DNA from: Gracilimonas sp040877545
GTDB lineage: Bacteria > Bacteroidota > Rhodothermia > Balneolales > Balneolaceae
NCBI GenBank assembly: GCA_040877545.1
Contig: JBBDNN010000106.1
Span: 124,001 to 188,000, forward strand
Reading direction: 5' to 3'
Length of the DNA stretch: 64,000 bases
Part shown: positions 53,194 through 63,420 of the stretch, piece after piece
Position numbering within the stretch: the stretch's first letter is position 1
Layout: every line of letters starts with the position of its first letter
Translations under genes and position numbers: made by a program
Notes under the pieces: generated by a model
Told to the model about the DNA's origin: nothing
Database searches by the model: none
What the model saw: only the letters and a program-made list of their open reading frames with translations

Positions 53194-56031
53194 ATGATGC
53201 GTTTTTCTTTCATTTTGTTAATTTTTCTAATGACCGGCTTTCTGGATGGTATTGCCCAGATTAGCTTTCAGATTAGCAATTACAGCATCAATGAACCAAG
53301 AGCCGGAAATCAGAATTGGGATATCTCAACCGATGATAGTCAGCGTATTTTCGTAGCTAACAACAATGGACTTCTAATACATGAGAATACAGATTTTCAT
53401 CTTTATGAGTTACCAGAGCGTAACATTTTCAGATCGGTTGCTTACATAAATGATAGAATATTTACCGGTTCATTCGAAGAGTTTGGCTATTGGGAAAAAG
53501 ATGATAGCGATGAGCTTATTTATCACTCATTAGTGCCCTTACTTGAAAACTCTGACATGAACAATGATGAAATCTGGAAAATCATTGAACATGACGGAAA
53601 GGTTTATTTCCACAGCTTCGGATCTGTTTACTGCTATGATCAAGAGGAAGTTTACCGGATTGAAATACCTGGCTCACTAATGTTTCCACACAAAGTAGGA
53701 GAGGAAATATTTATTCAAAAAATACAGGGTAGTTTATACCGGCTCCAAAATGGTGAATTTGTAAAAATGCCAGGAAGTAAATTTCTTCAAAATGAAGAAG
53801 TGAAATCAATAATTGATTTACCTGGTAACTCAAAGCTAATAGGCACTTCCAATGGCCTTTATACCTACAATGGCGAATCATTCAAAGAATGGCGGGGTGA
53901 GAAAAAAGATGAAGTAATTCGCAACAAAATCAACAAGATGGTGCGGACCGAAGATAAAATAATTGTGGGCACTATTCTTAATGGCCTTTATATATATGAT
54001 CTAAAAAATAAACTACTCAAGAATATTAATACCCAAAATCAGCTTCAAAATAATACCATTTTGTCGCTGGCTGTAGATCAATTTGAAAATATTTGGGTGG
54101 GCATGGATAAAGGCCTCGATTATATAGCTTTCGATAGTCCCATTCATACTTATAGAGATGAGTTGAATGATATTGGCAGTATTTATGCAGCAGCATTATA
54201 TGAGAACGAGCTTTATGTGGGCACTAATCAGGGAATTTACTGGTATAAACGTGATAATCAGGGAAATTTCTATGACAAGACCTTAATTCCCGATTCCCAG
54301 GGTCAAGTATGGTTCATTAATGAATTTGACGGCTTATTGTATAGCGGCCTCAACGATGGTACTTATTTAATAGAGGATAAGGAATTAAAAATTGTGGGAG
54401 ACGTGCATGGCGGTTACACCCTTAAACCTTATCCTAACAATCAAAATATTCTGCTGCAAAGTACTTACAGTGACTTTGTTGTTTACCAAAAAAATTCAAA
54501 CATCTGGGAACAGGCTTATTCCATGACTGGATTTTCATCTCCAGCCCGGTTCATGGAATTTGATCATATGGGTAATATTTGGTTAGGCCATACGGTAAAA
54601 GGCATATTCCAACTACAACCAAACATACAGTTCGACAAAATTGAGCATGTTCGAAAAATCAGCGCTTCCGAGGGTTTAACACAAAACACAAACAAAGTGT
54701 TTAAACTGGGTAACCGGATTATGACTTCCTTTGCAGATACATTATATCAATGGGATGCAATACATGAGCACTTTATACCATACACTAACCTGGATGAATT
54801 TTTCACTGAAAAAGGAACGGTTAGAAATATTTTACCTGCCGGGAACCAACGGTATTGGGTGGTAAAACGCTCAGAAATTAACCTGTTCGAAATTCACTTC
54901 AATTCTATACAGCTTCTTTATCGCATTTTACCTCAAATGTATAACTATAATCTGGTGGAAGATTACGAAAACGTTATCCCTTTAAACGAAAACCTACATT
55001 TCTTTTGTCTTGACGACGGTTTTGCCATTCTTGATTTGAAATTAGCAAACCAGTCGAAATATCCTATCCCATCAGTTAACATCAGGTCTGTACTTGCAAC
55101 TACCATTCACGGCGAATCTGTTGATGTGGATCCTGTTGCTTCAGCAGAAGAGAATCTATCCTACAGAAATAATACGCTGAAATTTAACTGGAGTACATCA
55201 CAGGTTGCAGGAAACCTGGCCTTCTTTCAATATAAACTGGATGGAATGGAAGCTTCCTGGAGTGATTGGACTTCCGAGACACAGGCAAATTATCTGCGCC
55301 TGCCTTCTGGCTCATATATTTTTCAAGTACGTTCAATAGGGACGAATGGATTACTCTCTGAGGTGGCTGCCTTCCCATTCACAATAAAAAAGCCTTGGTA
55401 TTTATCTAATGTAGCCAATGTGTTTTATTTACTTTTGATCGCTTCTTTCGGCCTCATGATACGTCTTTACAACTCACGTAAGCGTTGGAAGGCGCTCGGA
55501 GTAGACCTGGAGCAAAAACATAAGAATATGTTGGCTGAGCGAGAAAAAGCTGAAAAAGAAATCATCAAGCTCAACAATGAAAAGTTACAGGCAGAAATAT
55601 CACATAAATCTGCACAGCTAGCATCAAACACTATGGCAATGATGCGAAAAAATAATCTTCTGAATACAGTAAAAGATGAACTTCAAAAGCAGAAGCAAGA
55701 ATTGGGTGCCCAACTGCCTAATAAATATTTTAAACAGCTTACCGAACTTATTGAAAAGGGAATCGAGAATGAAAATGAATGGGAGATTTTTGAACAGCTT
55801 TATAACGAAGCTCATGGTGACTTTTTCAAACGTCTTAAAAAAACTTACCCCCAGCTTACTCCAAGCGATCTGAGGTTGTGTGCCTATTTGCGTATGAATT
55901 TATCTTCTAAAGAAATTGCTCCTTTACTGAACATTTCGGTCCGCGGTGTGGAAGAGCGGCGGTATAGATTGCGCAAGCGCCTGGAGTTATCGACCGATAC
56001 CAATCTTACGGAATTGATAATGACTTTTTAA
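53194..56031 (+). CDS. Membrane-spanning Reg_prop/Y_Y_Y regulator with C-terminal HTH
   Basis: A 945-residue one-protein sensor-regulator. A signal peptide (1-21) is followed by about 600 residues of beta-propeller repeats (IWVGMDKG, ELYVGTNQG, IWLGH) and a Y_Y_Y domain (about 640-730). One TM lies near 740-757. An intracellular coiled coil (about 765-840) leads to a LuxR/GerE-like HTH at the end (SSKEIAPLLNISVRGVEERRYRLRKRL). There is no kinase or receiver domain, so signalling is direct from the periplasm to DNA. The polysaccharide locus lies directly convergent downstream, making it the likely target; this is inference. Confidence 0.87.
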   Translation: MMRFSFILLIFLMTGFLDGIAQISFQISNYSINEPRAGNQNWDISTDDSQRIFVANNNGLLIHENTDFHLYELPERNIFRSVAYINDRIFTGSFEEFGYWEKDDSDELIYHSLVPLLENSDMNNDEIWKIIEHDGKVYFHSFGSVYCYDQEEVYRIEIPGSLMFPHKVGEEIFIQKIQGSLYRLQNGEFVKMPGSKFLQNEEVKSIIDLPGNSKLIGTSNGLYTYNGESFKEWRGEKKDEVIRNKINKMVRTEDKIIVGTILNGLYIYDLKNKLLKNINTQNQLQNNTILSLAVDQFENIWVGMDKGLDYIAFDSPIHTYRDELNDIGSIYAAALYENELYVGTNQGIYWYKRDNQGNFYDKTLIPDSQGQVWFINEFDGLLYSGLNDGTYLIEDKELKIVGDVHGGYTLKPYPNNQNILLQSTYSDFVVYQKNSNIWEQAYSMTGFSSPARFMEFDHMGNIWLGHTVKGIFQLQPNIQFDKIEHVRKISASEGLTQNTNKVFKLGNRIMTSFADTLYQWDAIHEHFIPYTNLDEFFTEKGTVRNILPAGNQRYWVVKRSEINLFEIHFNSIQLLYRILPQMYNYNLVEDYENVIPLNENLHFFCLDDGFAILDLKLANQSKYPIPSVNIRSVLATTIHGESVDVDPVASAEENLSYRNNTLKFNWSTSQVAGNLAFFQYKLDGMEASWSDWTSETQANYLRLPSGSYIFQVRSIGTNGLLSEVAAFPFTIKKPWYLSNVANVFYLLLIASFGLMIRLYNSRKRWKALGVDLEQKHKNMLAEREKAEKEIIKLNNEKLQAEISHKSAQLASNTMAMMRKNNLLNTVKDELQKQKQELGAQLPNKYFKQLTELIEKGIENENEWEIFEQLYNEAHGDFFKRLKKTYPQLTPSDLRLCAYLRMNLSSKEIAPLLNISVRGVEERRYRLRKRLELSTDTNLTELIMTF

Positions 56032-56132
56032 AATGGTCATACTTGGTCTTCAAACCCTGAATTTTGCCACTATTTTGGTAATCCAATTCGCATAGATACC
56101 TGACAGGATTGGAGGAAAATCTACATCTGAAA

Positions 56133-58364
56133 CTATTTCTCCAACACAAACTCTGCAGATTGTGTATCGCGGGAATTTCCACCTACATAGATCATAAATT
56201 CGCCTGGCTCTACTCCGAAGCTCATATCTTTTCTGTAAAAGGACAGTTCCTTGTCAGAAATGTAGAATTTCACTTCTTTAGATTCTCCGGGTTCTAAATT
56301 TATTTTTTTGAAGTTTTTTAGTTCCCGTACCGGGCGCGAAACTGAAGCAACTTTATCCTGCAAGTAAAGCTGAACCACCTCTTCTCCTTTATAATCACCG
56401 GTATTGCTTACTGTGATGGAAATTTCCAGGCTATCATCCATAGTAATTGATTTCGAGGATAATGAAATTGGACTGTAATCAAAGGTTGTATAGCTAAGGC
56501 CGTAACCAAATACATAAAGCGGCTTATTGGGAGCATCCAGATATTTTGAAGTGTATTTGTTATCAGCATCAAAAGGCCGCCCGGTATTCAACATGTTATA
56601 ATGGATTGGAATCTGGCCTACATTGTGCGGAAAAGTTACCGGAAGTTTTCCTGAAGGATTGTAATCTCCAACTAAAACATCAGCGATAGCATCTCCTGCA
56701 GTCGTTCCTAAATACCAGGTTTCAAGTATTGCTGATATATTTTCATCCAGCCAGTTAATGGTTAGCGGACGGCCATTCATGAGTACTGCAACAGTGGGTT
56801 TTCCTGTTTTATGAATTTCTTGAGCAAGTTCCTCCTGAACGCCTGGCAGATCAATATCGGTTCGGCTGGCAGCTTCCCCAGACATATTATAAGCTTCGCC
56901 CAGAGCCAGAATAACCAAATCGGCTCGTTGTGCAGCTTTAACTGCTTCGCTAAAACCCTTCCGGTTGTCACCTTCAATACCGGCACCTTCAGCATAAATA
57001 AAATTAACATCAGGCATTTTATTTTTCAGCCCTTCCAGTAAGGTTATCGATTTTGCCCAATCACCCGCCGCCGACCAGCTTCCAATTAAATCACGCTGAT
57101 TATCTGCCATTGGTCCGATTACAGCAATAGTATTTACTGATTCCTTTATCGGCAGAACTTTGCCTTCATTTTTCAACAGCACTATAGATTTCCGTGCCAT
57201 ATCGCGGGCAGCATTCAGGTTTTCGGGTTTCATGATTTCAGCCTCTTGTCGCTCTTCAGAGCTGTACCGGTATGGATCATCAAATAAACCCAATCGAAAT
57301 TTTACCTTCAAAATATTGACCACTGCTTTATCAATTTGCGATTCACTTATTCTCCCTTCTTCAATCAAATCAGCGAGTGTTTCCTGGTAAAAACCATCCT
57401 GCATGCTCATATCCACTCCGGCATTCATCGCCAATTCGCTGGCGTGATGAGAATCCTTTGCTACGCCATGATAAAGCAACTCCATAATTGCGGTATAATC
57501 TGTAACTACAAATCCTTCGAAACCCCACTCCTCCCGCAGTATGTCCTGAAATAGATATTTATTTGCTGTAGCGGGAACTCCATTTAAATCATTAAAAGCG
57601 GTCATTACCGAAACAGCTCCCGCATCAAGGGCAGCTTTAAAAGGCGGCAGGTACACTTCGCGTAACATCCGTTCCGACATATCAACACTATGATAATCAC
57701 GCCCCGCCTGAGCTGCCCCGTAGGCAACAAAATGTTTAGCGGTAGCTGCCAGAGTATGTAAATCCATTAAATCATCCCCCTGGAAACCTCTTACCCGTGC
57801 AGCGCCGATTTTTGATCCCAGGAATGCATCTTCCCCGCTACCTTCAACTATTCTTCCCCAGCGTGGATCTTTGGCAATATCCACCATGGGAGCAAAGGTC
57901 CAGTGAAGGCCCTCGGCAGCACCTTCACGGGCTGCAACTTCCGCTGATAACTGAATCATATCCATATCCCAGCTCGAGGCTTCAGCAATTGGAACCGGAA
58001 AAATAGTGCGGTGGCCATGAATTATATCGTAGCCAAACAGAAGCGGGATGCCTAACCTGCTTTCGTTCACAGCCATTTCCTGTAAATTGCGAGTATACTC
58101 TGCACCGTAAGCATTGAATATAGCCCCCACATTCCCCGACTGAACATCCTCAATATATTCTGTTCGCAAAAATGCGCCGGTTTGATCCATATCGCTGGTG
58201 TATAGCGTCAATTGCCCGATTTTTTCCTCCAAATTCATCAATGCCAAAACTGAATCTGCTTTTTGGCTGATGGGATCATTAATCTTATCCCCGGGATTAT
58301 ATGCTCCGCATGCGTTAACAAGTAATGCAACAGCACTAAGTAGTATCAGGCTAAATTTTTTCAT
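56133..58364 (-). CDS. bglX: Family GH3 beta-glucosidase lipoprotein
   Basis: Glycoside hydrolase of 743 residues: lipoprotein signal (LLVNAC), N-terminal TIM barrel, the alpha/beta sandwich with the acid/base region, and a C-terminal fibronectin-III-like domain (VSNTGDYKGEEVVQLYL). The catalytic nucleophile Asp289 lies in FVVTDYTAI; substrate-site RGFQGDDL and KHFVAYG are present. GH3 enzymes cleave terminal beta-glucosyl residues. In Bacteroides a GH3 next to GH144 attacks sophorose from beta-1,2-glucan, which fits the neighbour at 59979. The gene begins 52 bases after the sulfatase gene. Confidence 0.92.
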   Translation of the reverse strand: MKKFSLILLSAVALLVNACGAYNPGDKINDPISQKADSVLALMNLEEKIGQLTLYTSDMDQTGAFLRTEYIEDVQSGNVGAIFNAYGAEYTRNLQEMAVNESRLGIPLLFGYDIIHGHRTIFPVPIAEASSWDMDMIQLSAEVAAREGAAEGLHWTFAPMVDIAKDPRWGRIVEGSGEDAFLGSKIGAARVRGFQGDDLMDLHTLAATAKHFVAYGAAQAGRDYHSVDMSERMLREVYLPPFKAALDAGAVSVMTAFNDLNGVPATANKYLFQDILREEWGFEGFVVTDYTAIMELLYHGVAKDSHHASELAMNAGVDMSMQDGFYQETLADLIEEGRISESQIDKAVVNILKVKFRLGLFDDPYRYSSEERQEAEIMKPENLNAARDMARKSIVLLKNEGKVLPIKESVNTIAVIGPMADNQRDLIGSWSAAGDWAKSITLLEGLKNKMPDVNFIYAEGAGIEGDNRKGFSEAVKAAQRADLVILALGEAYNMSGEAASRTDIDLPGVQEELAQEIHKTGKPTVAVLMNGRPLTINWLDENISAILETWYLGTTAGDAIADVLVGDYNPSGKLPVTFPHNVGQIPIHYNMLNTGRPFDADNKYTSKYLDAPNKPLYVFGYGLSYTTFDYSPISLSSKSITMDDSLEISITVSNTGDYKGEEVVQLYLQDKVASVSRPVRELKNFKKINLEPGESKEVKFYISDKELSFYRKDMSFGVEPGEFMIYVGGNSRDTQSAEFVLEK

Positions 58365-58416
58365 TTATCTATTCGCTCCAGGTGTTAATATTGTTAATCA
58401 GCTTTTTATATAAAAT

Positions 58417-59880
58417 TTAATTTCCCTTAAGTTTTTCATCGGCCTGCCATCCTGCACGGCGTAAAGGAATGTTCATTGCCCCTAATTCTTCCATTCTGTC
58501 GAATAATCGATTTCTCATTTCATTTCGCAAGTCGAGATATTGAGGCACTTCAGCCAGATTGTATCGCTCATTTGGATCTGCTTCCAAGTCATATAATTCA
58601 TCCCGATCCCACACACCGTGGTAAAAAATATATTTATAGCGGTCGCCTCGTAATGAGAAAGTTGAGGGAGTATGAGGAAAGGCCGGTTCCCAATAGTATT
58701 CATATAAAAATTCCCGGTCGCGCGGATCATTTTCTCCTTTCAGCAACGGGGAGAAAGAAAGCCCATCCATTTCAATGGAACTCCCGGCATTGAAGAGATT
58801 AAGAACAGTGGGAGCTATGTCAATATTTCGAACCAATTCCTCAATTTTTGTACCTGCATCAAGAAAACCGGGAGCCCAGGCTAATAATGGCACCCGGATA
58901 GATTCTTCGTAGGCATTTCGCTTGTCAATCAATCCATGTTCTCCATGTAAAAAGCCATTGTCTCCCATATAAATAACCAGTGTATTTTCAGCCAATCCGG
59001 ATTCTTCCAGATAATCCAGAACGCGCCCCACACTTTCATCCAGTGCAAGTAAACTTTCAAGATAGCCACGGTAAAATTCATCAAAATCCAAATCGCCATG
59101 ATAGGCATAATCCACACCGTGCCAACTGTAACGCTGTGATTTTACCCAATCGGGTTTCGTGCGATAATTGCGCTCGGTGTTATCCATTGTTTCGGGATAT
59201 TCAATTTCAATATTATCATAATATCCAACATGACGTTCAGCGGCTTCAAATTCTGCATGAACAGCTTTATGAGACAGGTAGAGGAAAAAAGGCGCACTGC
59301 TTTCGGTTTGTTCTTTCAGCCAGTCAACCGCAAAATCAGTGAGAAGATCAGTCGTATAGCCTTCGTGCTCATCACGTTCTCCATCAACATTCAATGTAGG
59401 ATTGAGATATACTCCCTGCCCTCTAAAACTGACCCACCGATCCCATCCCGGCAGCGGATTGTCGTCCTCTTCTCCCATATGCCATTTGCCAATGTAGGCG
59501 GTTTCAATACCTTCTTGCTGCAGATCTTCATTAAAAAAGCGAGTGCCTTCAGGAATTGGACTGGTATTATCAACAACCTGATGATTGTGGGCATATTGGC
59601 CGGTTAAAATGGAAGCACGGCTTGGCGAACAAAGTGATGTAGTAACAAATGCGTTTTGTAGATGAGTACCTTCGCCAGCCATTCGATCCAGGTTCGGAGT
59701 TTCAATATATGAGGGCGCATTTTCATGAAATCCCATAAAATCGTATCGGTGATCATCACTAAGTATAAAAATTACATTTTTTGGTGGGTTCGTTTGAGCT
59801 GTAATTGTTTTTTGAAAACCAGCCATAATCAGCATTAAAACTGCGGTTGTTACTAAGATTTGTTGTAATGGATGTTTCAT
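58417..59880 (-). CDS. Family S1 sulfatase (formylglycine type)
   Basis: Exported sulfatase of 487 residues (signal peptide cleaved near TITAQT). The formylglycine precursor is Cys84 in SLCSPSRASILTG. The calcium site has Asp42/Asp43 in ILSDDHRYD, and the substrate region includes KWHMGEED and GDNGFLHGEHG. The length and the MDGLSFSPLL end fit the S1 group of glycan sulfatases (N-acetylglucosamine or mucin-type), which I cannot subdivide further by eye. Activity needs an anaerobic or FGE-type maturase, which is not in the window. It lies between a GH144-like and a GH3 gene. Confidence 0.88.
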   Translation of the reverse strand: MKHPLQQILVTTAVLMLIMAGFQKTITAQTNPPKNVIFILSDDHRYDFMGFHENAPSYIETPNLDRMAGEGTHLQNAFVTTSLCSPSRASILTGQYAHNHQVVDNTSPIPEGTRFFNEDLQQEGIETAYIGKWHMGEEDDNPLPGWDRWVSFRGQGVYLNPTLNVDGERDEHEGYTTDLLTDFAVDWLKEQTESSAPFFLYLSHKAVHAEFEAAERHVGYYDNIEIEYPETMDNTERNYRTKPDWVKSQRYSWHGVDYAYHGDLDFDEFYRGYLESLLALDESVGRVLDYLEESGLAENTLVIYMGDNGFLHGEHGLIDKRNAYEESIRVPLLAWAPGFLDAGTKIEELVRNIDIAPTVLNLFNAGSSIEMDGLSFSPLLKGENDPRDREFLYEYYWEPAFPHTPSTFSLRGDRYKYIFYHGVWDRDELYDLEADPNERYNLAEVPQYLDLRNEMRNRLFDRMEELGAMNIPLRRAGWQADEKLKGN

Positions 59881-59978
59881 AATTCAAAGATGATTTTATG
59901 ATCCTGGTAATTAATCTCATTCCTGAGGATGGCAGAATTCAAGAAAAATTTTATGGATGCAATATCAGCCATGATAAA

Positions 59979-62015
59979 TTACTCCCCGGTTGTAAATCCC
60001 AGCCTGTCCAAAGCTGATTGAACTTCTGGTGCCGACATAAATAAATCCCATAATAATTCAGACCTGTAATTCTCGATCATAATGATAATCGGGCCCTGAT
60101 CTATGGCTAAATAGGAATTCGCCCACCAGCTTTCTGTTGGATTAAAAGCATCGTAAAATCCATATTCTCCCCAAAGTTTATCTCCCAAAACATAATAGAA
60201 ATGGTGGATTGCCTCCATGGATTCTTCCGGGGTATATGGAATGGAAGAAATGGCGGCTGTGGGAGTTATAGTACCATTATCACGAGTGGGTTCATGAGCG
60301 AGATAACCTTCATAATTATCACTTGCAGTAAGCCCCCAGCTATCGGAACTATATCCGACAAAATTATTTGGATTGATGATGTTATGCTCGCGATTTATAA
60401 GCGTGTGGCTGCGGTTCTGCTCCCAGTAATCAGCGTAGGTATCAGAGAGGTTTCGCGGATTGAGGCCGAGAAACGAATAGTGTGCAAAAAAGAGCGGGCC
60501 GCCATAATCGTACCCCAGGGGAAGTGTATGTCCATAAAAAGAATTTCCATTGCGGATACTTCCTGAAGATGCCCAGCCTTCGTGATACACTTCAGGGTCA
60601 ATGGAATGATTTTCAGAGGAAGCTGCCAAAACATATACAATTAAGGCTTCATTGTATCCTTTGATTTGCATATTCATTCTCCAGTCGTGATTGGGTGACC
60701 AATGCCAATACAACACATTTTGATCATTTTGTGTGTACCAATCCCATTCTATAGTATCGAGTAAATGGTTGATGTCGCTAATAAGCGCTTGTTCTTCGGG
60801 AGTATTTTTATCCAAAAACTGCCTTACGGTTATAAGTCCCTGCGCCATAAAGGCCGTTTCTACCAAATCTCCGCCATCATCATATTGGCTAAAAGCTTGT
60901 GCCCTGCCCGTGGAGCCATTCAACCAATGCGACCAGGCTCCATGAAAACGATCAGCTGATTTCAGAAAATCCACTATTTTTTGAAATCGTTCTACCCCTT
61001 CGCTGCGGGCGATAAAATCCCGATGAATTCCCGTAACAATAGCTTTCAGCCCAAAGCCGCTTCCACCAATGGTAACCGTCTCACCCGAAGTATTGCGCTC
61101 GCGGGCTAATCCGCTAACGGGATGAGCAAAATCCCAGAAATATTGAAAGGTGGCTTCCTGAACTTTATCCAGCAACTCCTTGTCACTGATTTCGGGAAAT
61201 TTATACTCCGGGTTGATTCCGGTTTGAAAAACTGATTCAAAACCTTCGAACTCAAATCCGTTTTCTGATTTCAGATTTGTGCTAATATTTACCGCATAGT
61301 GCCGGTAGTAATCCAGTGGCTGCGAATTCGTTATGGTTACCGTTTTATCATCATTTGAAAGAGAAAATCCGGCAGAAATGGAGGGTAAGATATTAAAATA
61401 ACTTTGGTAATCATTTTCATTCAATGATTCCGAAAAAGTAAATTCCATGCTGATAGTATCGTATGTAATATCCCGGACATCTTGCGAAGCTGTTAAATCA
61501 TGGTTATTAACAGAAGCTGAAATCAATTCTACTTCGCCTGATTCTGTTTGAAAACTATAGACAACGCCGGGAAATTCTGCACCCTGTGATGATTGCATTT
61601 CATTCTTTATCTCAAGCCGGTAATCTGTATCCCACTCGAAATCATCTTCAGCTTGTATAAGAATAAATCGGGCATCATTTTCAAAATTATAAACAAGCGG
61701 GACTTCTCTGTGTTCATCGCTTTCAGTTATATTGATATTATTTCGTGCGGATTGAGTATCTGCCGGAGAAGAAAATTCAATTCGAAATGTTGCAGTAACC
61801 GAAATTTCAGAATTAGTTTGTGTTGAATTCATTGTTATATCATCTGCCGATATCTTTTGCAATTGAAATACATCTGCATCCTGATTTGTGCCTCCTTGTT
61901 TGCAAGAGGTTAACATCAAGAATACCAGCAGGTTTTTTAGAAAGCATCGAAAGATTATAAAACTGTTAGATTTGTTAATAAATCGATATTTAATCAGAAA
62001 ATTTTTACTGTACAT
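59979..62015 (-). CDS. GH144-like endo-beta-1,2-glucanase lipoprotein (glucoamylase-type family)
   Basis: Predicted surface enzyme of 678 residues. ATG 62015 follows GGAAAGAAG; a TTG 12 bases earlier is less likely. After a lipobox (FLMLTSC, Cys38) come an Ig-like region of about 220 residues and a catalytic (alpha/alpha)6 domain starting at KVQEATFQYFWDFAHPVSG. Hallmarks are RNTSGETVTIGGSGFG, YDDGGDLVETAFM, YHWSPNHDWRMNM, GYDYGGPLFFAHYSF and the C-terminal NPTESWWANSYLAIDQGPI. This matches the group usually named glucoamylase family and now typified by endo-beta-1,2-glucanase GH144. It lies 96 bases after the LamG gene. Confidence 0.83.
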   Translation of the reverse strand: MYSKNFLIKYRFINKSNSFIIFRCFLKNLLVFLMLTSCKQGGTNQDADVFQLQKISADDITMNSTQTNSEISVTATFRIEFSSPADTQSARNNINITESDEHREVPLVYNFENDARFILIQAEDDFEWDTDYRLEIKNEMQSSQGAEFPGVVYSFQTESGEVELISASVNNHDLTASQDVRDITYDTISMEFTFSESLNENDYQSYFNILPSISAGFSLSNDDKTVTITNSQPLDYYRHYAVNISTNLKSENGFEFEGFESVFQTGINPEYKFPEISDKELLDKVQEATFQYFWDFAHPVSGLARERNTSGETVTIGGSGFGLKAIVTGIHRDFIARSEGVERFQKIVDFLKSADRFHGAWSHWLNGSTGRAQAFSQYDDGGDLVETAFMAQGLITVRQFLDKNTPEEQALISDINHLLDTIEWDWYTQNDQNVLYWHWSPNHDWRMNMQIKGYNEALIVYVLAASSENHSIDPEVYHEGWASSGSIRNGNSFYGHTLPLGYDYGGPLFFAHYSFLGLNPRNLSDTYADYWEQNRSHTLINREHNIINPNNFVGYSSDSWGLTASDNYEGYLAHEPTRDNGTITPTAAISSIPYTPEESMEAIHHFYYVLGDKLWGEYGFYDAFNPTESWWANSYLAIDQGPIIIMIENYRSELLWDLFMSAPEVQSALDRLGFTTGE

Positions 62016-62073
62016 ACTTCTTTCCAAATAACCAGCATTGTTCTGGCAAATTATAGGCTTTCACAGTTTATAT

Positions 62074-62105
62074 AAAAAAGGGAAGGTGATAATCCACACC
62101 TCCCC
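62074..62105 (-). terminator. Intra-locus terminator after the LamG lipoprotein gene
   Basis: On the minus strand GGGGAGGTG / CACCTTCCC (one mismatch, 8-base loop) is followed by a run of T. It lies 19 bases past the LamG stop codon and before the GH144 gene, so it should lower expression of the enzyme genes relative to SusD and LamG. Confidence 0.75.
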
Positions 62106-62123
62106 TGTTGCTACTTTATCAGA

Positions 62124-63383
62124 TTAGTTTTCTGATGCATACATCAATTGTATTTCAGTTTCGGTGAGTACCTGATGATAGATTTTCACATCATCAAGCT
62201 GCCCTTTGAAGTGGTTGGCTGTGGGAATATCGTAACCGCCCCAGGGTTCTTCATCCCACATGGTTCCTGCACGTGAATGTACAAAACCGAATGCTAATTC
62301 AGGATATACATCAGGCTCTTCTCCTCCATACGCCATTCCTATAACCATTCGTTCCTCGGCATCTTCCGGCCATAAGCTAAAATCATGTTCGATTCTAGGT
62401 TCGCCGTTAACATAAAGAGACCGGATTTTTTCCGGGCCGTTAAACAAATAGGTTACATGCATCCACGTATCTTTTGCCAGAGACTCAATATCTTCTTCAT
62501 CATTTAAGGTAGTTCCTTGCCATCCGTCATTGTCTCTCGTCATGCCATCACCATTCCAGAATAGATCACCGCCTCCCCGAATAGTACCATCTGTGAGTTC
62601 AATAGAAGCAGGAATTTTCATCCAGCTATAATCGGCAGGAATTTCAAACTGAAACCCTAAATGGGCGGCAAGTCCCATTACAAAATGTCCGGCAGGATCT
62701 CCATTCTCGTTTACGTGACCTTCTGAGTTGGTTCTCACCCAAAAACTGAGTGTGAATTCCTCCGCATTCATAAGATCATCACCATTAGGGATTTCAATAA
62801 TACTGGTATTGCCATTGAAAGTAGCGGCCAGTCCGGCTTCATCATTACGGCTGGCAGTATAATCGATATCTATTTCTGCAGAAGCATCATAGTTTCCGAC
62901 AATGTCATCAGGACTGTCTTCGAATGTCCAGTGAGCAATTGCGCCGGAAGGTGTAAAAGTTCCTGCTGTTGAAAATGTACGGGAAGTTTCGCCCAGTGGC
63001 TGATCATCGCTGTTTAGCAGGCCACTTCTTAAATTGAGCTGGTAAAGTGTTCCGGCCGCAAGTACTTCTTCCGGCTGAAGGGTCAATGTTGTTCCATCCA
63101 CTGAAATATCCAATGGGATATCCGCCTCATCATAATCCTGAACCAGGGTTATATTATTTGATGTGGCAGTTTCCTCATTAATATTAGAGTTGAAGGTGAT
63201 TTCTATACCTGCATCAACCGGTACATTGTCGGGTGAATCTGCAGAATTCAGATCAAGATCACCTACAGTCATAGAATCTATATTTAGATCCTGCGGCTCA
63301 CTGTCATTATTACACGCCTGGAAAATAACAGCCATCAGTGTAAAGGCTGAAATAATCATTAGTATTGTATTTTTATTTTTCAT
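62124..63383 (-). CDS. Surface lipoprotein with Ig-like and LamG (concanavalin A-like) domains
   Basis: A 419-residue lipoprotein (lipobox VIFQAC, Cys24). An N-terminal Big-type beta-sandwich (about 45-145, with EITFNSNINEETATSNN) precedes a LamG/Con A-like domain (about 150-415) opening AIAHWTFEDSPDDIVGNYDAS and closing GQLDDVKIYHQVLTETEIQLMY. It has no glycosidase active site and is likely a carbohydrate-binding surface glycan-binding protein in the SusE/F position after SusD. It begins 37 bases after the SusD stop codon. Confidence 0.83.
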   Translation of the reverse strand: MKNKNTILMIISAFTLMAVIFQACNNDSEPQDLNIDSMTVGDLDLNSADSPDNVPVDAGIEITFNSNINEETATSNNITLVQDYDEADIPLDISVDGTTLTLQPEEVLAAGTLYQLNLRSGLLNSDDQPLGETSRTFSTAGTFTPSGAIAHWTFEDSPDDIVGNYDASAEIDIDYTASRNDEAGLAATFNGNTSIIEIPNGDDLMNAEEFTLSFWVRTNSEGHVNENGDPAGHFVMGLAAHLGFQFEIPADYSWMKIPASIELTDGTIRGGGDLFWNGDGMTRDNDGWQGTTLNDEEDIESLAKDTWMHVTYLFNGPEKIRSLYVNGEPRIEHDFSLWPEDAEERMVIGMAYGGEEPDVYPELAFGFVHSRAGTMWDEEPWGGYDIPTANHFKGQLDDVKIYHQVLTETEIQLMYASEN

Positions 63384-63420
63384 GACTACCTGATTTGTTT
63401 TGAGTTTTACTTATTTAGTT

